From contig NZ_CANCLE010000001.1 of the NCBI RefSeq assembly GCF_947378715.1, positions 19,365 through 83,364 on the forward strand: a stretch of DNA of 64,000 bases. Reading direction: 5' to 3'. Of this stretch, positions 59,862 to 64,000 are shown one piece after another. Numbering within the stretch: position 1 is the first letter of the stretch; each line of letters begins with the position of its first letter. Source of the DNA: Phenylobacterium aquaticum. Its GTDB lineage: Bacteria; Pseudomonadota; Alphaproteobacteria; Caulobacterales; Caulobacteraceae. The notes beneath the pieces were generated by a model. That model was given only the letters and a program-made list of their open reading frames with translations, was not told the origin of the DNA and did no database searches. Position numbers and translations under genes: made by a program.

Positions 59862-60755
59862 CTAGGCGCTGACCATGGCCAGGACCTCGACCGGAACCCC
59901 AGCGGCGGCCAGGGCCTGGGCCTCTGTGGCCGGAACGGCGGCGGCCAGCACCCGCACCACGCGGCGTCCCGATCGGACCAGTTCGGCCATGTGATCGGCG
60001 CTCGCCTGAGCCGGATCCAGGCGCTCTGCGTCACGCCGCGCCATGGCCAGGACCTGAGGATCGGCGCCGCCGTCGATCACCAGCACGTCGGCGGCAGCGA
60101 GGGCGCGGCTGGCGCGGATGGTCAAGAGGTCGGCGGGGCCCCGGCCGGCCACATACTGCACCTTGCCGATCGCCTTGGGACCCCGGGCGATGGCGTCGCG
60201 GAACAACTGCTGGGCCTTGTCCATGTCGCCGGTCTGGGCGGCGTCGGCGGCGGCGCCGGACAGGGCCTCGCGCAGGAAGGCGCGGCGGGCGTGCAGTTCG
60301 GGAAAACGGTCGCGGACATCGTCCTGGAACTTGCGGAACAGGGCGGCGATCCGGCCCGCGCCCTCCGGCACCCGCTGCTCGATGTCGTTGCGCAGCATGG
60401 TGGCCAGCATGGGCGAGGCCCCGCCGGTGCCGATGGCGGCCACCACCTCGCCGCGGTCGATCACCGCCGGGGTGGTGAAGTCGCACAGCTGTGGCCGGTC
60501 GGCGACATTGACCAGGGCGCGCGCCACCCGGGCGGCGGCCGCGGCGGCCTGGCAGAAGCCTTCGTCCTCATCGGCGATAAAAGCCAGCATGGCGCCCGAA
60601 TAGGCGCCGGGGAGCAGGGCCTCGGGCCCCTCGATGCGGACCAGCATGGCGGGCGAGCCGGCGAACAGCCGCGCCTTGGCCTCGGCGGGTTCGCCGGACC
60701 CGGCGATCACCACCTTGCGGCCAGCCAGCGGGAAGAAGGCGGGAAAGGCGTCCAA
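59862..60755 (-). CDS. Siroheme synthase N-terminal (CysG-N) protein with truncated methyltransferase region
   Basis: 297 residues from a TTG (no clear ribosome site). The first 195 residues match the precorrin-2 dehydrogenase/ferrochelatase half of CysG: FPLAGRKVVIAGSGEPAEAKARL, VNVADRPQLCDF (catalytic Asp), IGTGGASPMLATMLRNDIE (Ser of the GGTSP loop) and IAALFRKFQDDVRDRFP. From about 198 a SUMT-like start is seen (GKVQYVAGRGPADLLTIRASRALAAADVLVIDG), but it ends after about 100 residues; a whole SUMT domain has about 240. The C-terminal part is thus truncated or remodelled. It may make siroheme from precorrin-2 with the methylation done elsewhere. Confidence 0.78.
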   Translation of the reverse strand: MDAFPAFFPLAGRKVVIAGSGEPAEAKARLFAGSPAMLVRIEGPEALLPGAYSGAMLAFIADEDEGFCQAAAAAARVARALVNVADRPQLCDFTTPAVIDRGEVVAAIGTGGASPMLATMLRNDIEQRVPEGAGRIAALFRKFQDDVRDRFPELHARRAFLREALSGAAADAAQTGDMDKAQQLFRDAIARGPKAIGKVQYVAGRGPADLLTIRASRALAAADVLVIDGGADPQVLAMARRDAERLDPAQASADHMAELVRSGRRVVRVLAAAVPATEAQALAAAGVPVEVLAMVSA

Positions 60756-60791
60756 GCGACTAGCCGCAGCGCCGGGCCATGGGGCCGCCGC

Positions 60792-61148
60792 TCACTTCAG
60801 GGTCTTCAGATAGCCGATCACCGCAGTCCGGTCGGGGGCGGCGGCGACCCCGGTCGGCATCCGCGTACCGGGCGCGAACTTCGACGGGCCAGCCAGATAG
60901 ACGTCGAGATTGGCGTCGGTCCAGGTTCCGGTCTTGGCCTTCAGGCCGGCTGAATAGGTGAAATCGCTCAGGCTGGCGATCTTGCGCCCCGCCACCCCGG
61001 CCAGGCTGGGGGCCATGGGAGTGCTCTTGGCGCCATGGCAGGTCTTGCACTGCAGCTGGAAGAGCTTGGCGCCGTCGGCGGCCTGGGCGGATCCGGCGAT
61101 CGCCGCAGTGGCGAGGGCGAGGGCGGGCAACAAGCTGCGGCGGGTCAT
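60792..61148 (-). CDS. Exported c-type cytochrome, monoheme
   Basis: 118 residues from the ATG at 61148 (GGAGA 7 bases upstream). A signal peptide (LLPALALATAAIAGSAQA) is followed by one CxxCH haem site (QLQCKTCHGAKS, near 33) and the axial Met in GTRMPTGV near 97, a class I cytochrome c. It is divergent from the IorAB-like pair with 131 bases between, so it could accept electrons from that enzyme. A 36-base gap separates its stop from the siroheme-type gene on the same strand. Confidence 0.9.
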   Translation of the reverse strand: MTRRSLLPALALATAAIAGSAQAADGAKLFQLQCKTCHGAKSTPMAPSLAGVAGRKIASLSDFTYSAGLKAKTGTWTDANLDVYLAGPSKFAPGTRMPTGVAAAPDRTAVIGYLKTLK

Positions 61149-61279
61149 GGGCGTCTCCTGATCCAATCGGGCGAGGTTAGTCGCATGCGCGGGAACGCGC
61201 CAAGCCGGAACGCATTTACCTCGCCAGCTAAACGACGTTAAGATCGCCTTGAACCGCCGATAAGGGGAGGACGCAGCCC

Positions 61280-61750
61280 ATGGCCACGACGCTCGATGTG
61301 AACGGCAAGCCGGTGACGGTGAAGGCCGCGCCAGACACGCCCCTGCTGTGGGTGCTGCGCGACGAGATCGGCCTGACGGGCCCGAAATTCGGCTGCGGCA
61401 TCGCCCAGTGCGGCGCCTGCACGGTGCTGGCCGACGGCCAGCCGATCCGTTCCTGCTCCATGCCGATCTCCGGCCTGGTCGGGGTGAAGATCACCACCAT
61501 CGAGAGCCTGGGCGGGAATTCGCCGTTGCAACAGGCCTGGGTGAAGAACGACGTGCCGCAGTGCGGCTATTGCCAATCCGGCCAGCTGATGAGCGCGACG
61601 GCCCTGCTGGCCGCCAAGCCGCACCCGACCGACGAGGACATCGACGCGGCCATGGACGGCAACATCTGCCGCTGCGGCGCTTATCAGCGCATCCGCGCCG
61701 CCATCAAGGACGCCGCCGGCATGACGCCCGCCGCGCCCGCCAAAGCCTGA
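61280..61750 (+). CDS. 2Fe-2S subunit of an isoquinoline 1-oxidoreductase-like molybdenum hydroxylase
   Basis: 156 residues. N-terminal plant-type ferredoxin with [12 protein letters not shown] (cysteines near 41-49) and a later C, and the second cluster domain with [10 protein letters not shown] and [11 protein letters not shown]. These two 2Fe-2S domains carry electrons from the large subunit. It resembles IorA, with the large subunit 12 bases downstream. The start is ATG after GGGAGG. Confidence 0.93.
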   Translation: MATTLDVNGKPVTVKAAPDTPLLWVLRDEIGLTGPKFGCGIAQCGACTVLADGQPIRSCSMPISGLVGVKITTIESLGGNSPLQQAWVKNDVPQCGYCQSGQLMSATALLAAKPHPTDEDIDAAMDGNICRCGAYQRIRAAIKDAAGMTPAAPAKA

Positions 61751-61761
61751 GGGACGCCATC

Positions 61762-63948
61762 ATGAACGCTCCCGTGAATCCTGAGACCCTGAAGTCCGGC
61801 GCCACCCGGCGCGACCTGGTGGTCGGCGCGGCCCTGGTGGGCGGCGCCCTGCTGGTCGGCTGCTCGCCCGGCGACCTGCTGTCCATCGGCGCCAAGATGG
61901 ACTTCGGCGCCTTCGGCCCCTTCATCAAGATCGGCGCCGACGGCGTGGTGACCGTGGTCTCCAAGCACATCGAGTTCGGCCAGGGCAACCATGCCGGCCT
62001 GGCCGCCATCGCCGCCGAGGAACTGGACGCCGACTGGTCGACGCTCAAGGTCGAGCAGGCTCCGGCCATCGCCAAGGTCTACGCCAATCTGAAGATGGGC
62101 GTGCAGGGCACCGGCGGGTCGTCGGCCATCGCCAATAGCTGGACCCAGCTGCGCCAGGCCGGCGCCTCGGCCCGGGCCATGTTCGTGGAGGCCGCCTCCA
62201 ACAGCTGGAACCTGCCGGCCGGCGAGATCACTGTGAAGAATGGGGTAGTCAGCCACCCCTCGGGCAAGTCGGCCACCTTCGCCGAACTGTTGCCCGCCGC
62301 GGCCAAGGTGACGCCGCCGAAGACGCCGACCCTGAAGGACCCCAAGACCTTCACCCTGATCGGCACTGACCGGGTGCGTCGCAAGGACGCCCAGGCCAAG
62401 AGCGATGGCACGGCCCGGTTCACCCAGGACGTCCACCTGCCCAATATGCTGACCGCCATGGTGGCCCATGCGCCGCGCTTCGGCGCGACGGTGGCGAGCT
62501 TCGACGCCACGGCGGCCAAGCAGGTCCCGGGCGTGGTCGATGTGTTCCAGATTCCCTCCGGCGTCGCCGTGGTCGCCGACAACACCTACGCCGCCAAGCT
62601 GGGCCGCGAGGCTCTGAAGGTGACCTGGGACGAGACCAAGGCCGAGAAGCGCGGCTCCAAGGAACTGACCGCCGCCTATACGGGCTGGGCCGCCGGCAAG
62701 GGCGCCCTGCCCGAGAAGACCGTCTGGCAAGGCTTCGAGACCAAGGGCGACTTCGCCAAGGCGCCCAAGGGCGAACTGTTCGAGGCGACCTACGACTTCC
62801 CGTTCCTGGCGCATGCGACCATGGAGCCGATGAACTGCGTCGCCGAGATCTCGGCCGGCAAGGCCAAGCTGACCTTCGGCTCGCAGATCCCGACCGTCGA
62901 CCAGCTCAACACCGCCAAGATCGTCGGCATGCTGCCGGGCGCGGTGGAGATCGAGACCCTGTTCGCGGGCGGCTCCTTCGGGCGGCGCGCCAACTTCCAG
63001 TCCGACTACACGTCCGAGTGCGTGCAGATCGCCAAGCATGTCGGCAAGGGCCGGCCGGTGAAGCTGGTCTGGACCCGCGAGGACGACATGACGGCGGGCT
63101 ATTTCCGCCCCCTGACCCACCACAATGTGAAGGTGGTGATCGGCGCCGATGGCTATCCCGTCGCCTGGCGCCACCGGATCGTCACCCAGACCCTGATGAA
63201 GGGCTCCCCCGTCCCCACTAAAGGGCTGGACGAGACCACGGTCGAAGGGGCCAAGGGCTCGCCCTATCTGAAGGCCATCCCGATCGTCGACGGCCAGGCC
63301 CTGCTGCCCGATGTCGGCGTGCCGGTGCTGTGGTGGCGTTCGGTGGGGGCGACCCACACCGCCTTCGTCATGGAGCACACCATCGACCAGCTGGCCCGCA
63401 AGGCTGGCAAGGACCCGGTGGCCTATCGCCTGGCGATGTACGAGAAGGCCGGCGCGACCCGTCATGCCGCTGTACTCAAGCTGGCGGTCGAGAAGGCCGG
63501 CTATGACAAGCCCGCAACCGCCGGCTGGACCCGTGGCGTCGCGGTGCATGAGTGCTTCGACACCGTCGTGGCCCAGATCGTCGAGGTGAAGCTGGTGGAC
63601 GGCGCTCCCAAGGTCGGGCGCGTGGTCACCGCCGTCGACTGCGGCGTCGCCATCTCGCCGGACCAGATCGCCTCCCAGATGGAGGGCGGGACCTGCTACG
63701 GTCTGTCGGCCGCGATGTTCGGTCAGATCACCCTGAACAATGGGGCGGTCGAGCAGACCAATTTCGACACCTATCGAGTGCTGCGCAATTCCGAGGCCCC
63801 GCACGTCGAGACCTACATCCTGCCCTCCGCCGAGGCGCCCTCGGGCATCGGCGAGCCGGGCGTGCCGGTGATCGGGCCTGCCGTGGCCAATGCGATCCTG
63901 GCGATCAACGGCAAGGCCACCAACAGCCTGCCGATCGTGAAGGCCTAG
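61762..63948 (+). CDS. Molybdopterin-binding large subunit, IorB-like, exported by Tat
   Basis: 728 residues. A twin-arginine leader (SGATRRDLVVGAALVGGALL) indicates export with bound cofactor. The large-subunit sequence has the repeated aldehyde-oxidase fold (HIEFGQGNHAGLAAIAAEEL, MGVQGTGGSSAIANSW, AGGSFGRRANFQSDY) and the C-terminal active-site Glu in PSGIGEPGVPVIGPAVANAI. The IorB group (isoquinoline 1-oxidoreductase and related aldehyde dehydrogenases) oxidises aldehydes or N-heterocycles; the substrate is unknown. The CutL/medium FAD subunit is absent, as is usual in this two-subunit type. The stop shares CTAG with the convergent toxin gene. Confidence 0.92.
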   Translation: MNAPVNPETLKSGATRRDLVVGAALVGGALLVGCSPGDLLSIGAKMDFGAFGPFIKIGADGVVTVVSKHIEFGQGNHAGLAAIAAEELDADWSTLKVEQAPAIAKVYANLKMGVQGTGGSSAIANSWTQLRQAGASARAMFVEAASNSWNLPAGEITVKNGVVSHPSGKSATFAELLPAAAKVTPPKTPTLKDPKTFTLIGTDRVRRKDAQAKSDGTARFTQDVHLPNMLTAMVAHAPRFGATVASFDATAAKQVPGVVDVFQIPSGVAVVADNTYAAKLGREALKVTWDETKAEKRGSKELTAAYTGWAAGKGALPEKTVWQGFETKGDFAKAPKGELFEATYDFPFLAHATMEPMNCVAEISAGKAKLTFGSQIPTVDQLNTAKIVGMLPGAVEIETLFAGGSFGRRANFQSDYTSECVQIAKHVGKGRPVKLVWTREDDMTAGYFRPLTHHNVKVVIGADGYPVAWRHRIVTQTLMKGSPVPTKGLDETTVEGAKGSPYLKAIPIVDGQALLPDVGVPVLWWRSVGATHTAFVMEHTIDQLARKAGKDPVAYRLAMYEKAGATRHAAVLKLAVEKAGYDKPATAGWTRGVAVHECFDTVVAQIVEVKLVDGAPKVGRVVTAVDCGVAISPDQIASQMEGGTCYGLSAAMFGQITLNNGAVEQTNFDTYRVLRNSEAPHVETYILPSAEAPSGIGEPGVPVIGPAVANAILAINGKATNSLPIVKA

Positions 63949-64000
63949 GCTTCGTCCAGGGCCTCGCCCAGATCCCGGGCGCCGTGGAGGATGCGGATGA
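63945..64000 (-). CDS. RelE/ParE-type toxin, C-terminal fragment (partial)
   Basis: The last 17 residues (IRILHGARDLGEALDEA) and the stop are in the window. This end, IRILHGARDL, is typical of ParE/RelE toxins; the remainder and the antitoxin would lie to the right of the window edge. The stop shares CTAG with the iorB-like gene. The call is based on this short stretch. Confidence 0.55.
   Translation of the reverse strand, partial: IRILHGARDLGEALDEA

Overview
The window is about 68% GC, nearly all coding, with short intergenic gaps and frequent 1-8 bp stop/start overlaps. Its content points to an alphaproteobacterium of the family Caulobacteraceae (Caulobacter or Phenylobacterium relatives). 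The pointers are a complete phyR-nepR-ecfG-phyK locus next to chpT with a CheY/CheR pair, a SigF-NrsF pair beside a bufferin operon, two TonB-dependent receptors, and several orphan hybrid or HWE histidine kinases. No rRNA, tRNA, IS element, prophage or CRISPR array was seen.

Layout. 1-4.5 kb: agmatine-to-putrescine genes (aguA and the first codons of aguB) and an Oar-like TonB receptor. 4.9-9.3 kb: a copper/oxidative-stress module, bufA1-bufB-bufC-bufD-msrA, divergent from sigF-nrsF. Both sides carry a GTAACC-N16-CG(A/T)A promoter. 9.3-20 kb: SCOT CoA-transferase, KefC-type antiporter, a 2OG-Fe(II) oxygenase, a hybrid kinase, a Tad-type von Willebrand protein and an M2 peptidase. 20-31.5 kb: alpha-2-macroglobulin with PBP1C, beta-carbonic anhydrase, maleylacetoacetate isomerase with an FAH hydrolase, a DUF4142 lipoprotein and a CaiB-type CoA-transferase. 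31.5-34 kb: an RTX metalloprotease and an alpha/beta hydrolase.

34-48 kb is the most interesting part: a general stress response island. It holds the complete partner-switching core (PhyR, NepR, EcfG/SigT, PhyK-type kinase), an additional HWE kinase-receiver protein, Fe-superoxide dismutase and a series of small membrane or lipoprotein genes. Eight perfect GGAAC-N16/17-CGTT sites lie here, each directly upstream of a gene, two of them buried in the 3' ends of sodB and phyK. They include two divergent pairs. The core therefore appears to be autoregulated and physically surrounded by its own targets: two DUF1328 proteins, an OmpA-like lipoprotein, an entericidin, two uncharacterised small membrane proteins, and a membrane protein-DAG kinase-phosphoesterase operon. 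ChpT, a CheY and a CheR follow immediately.

48-64 kb: CysQ, an iron-uptake pair (TonB receptor and PiuC hydroxylase) with a Fur-like palindrome, glutaryl-CoA dehydrogenase, a large PAS hybrid kinase, an MHS-type transporter with an unusual extra-membrane insertion, a kinase-fold phosphotransferase with a candidate operator, a siroheme synthase whose methyltransferase half is truncated, and a cytochrome c divergent from an IorAB-like molybdenum hydroxylase. The right edge cuts the end of a probable ParE toxin gene.

Protein calls rest on motifs read in the translations and on knowledge of the families. No database search was run. Promoters are motif matches and have not been tested.
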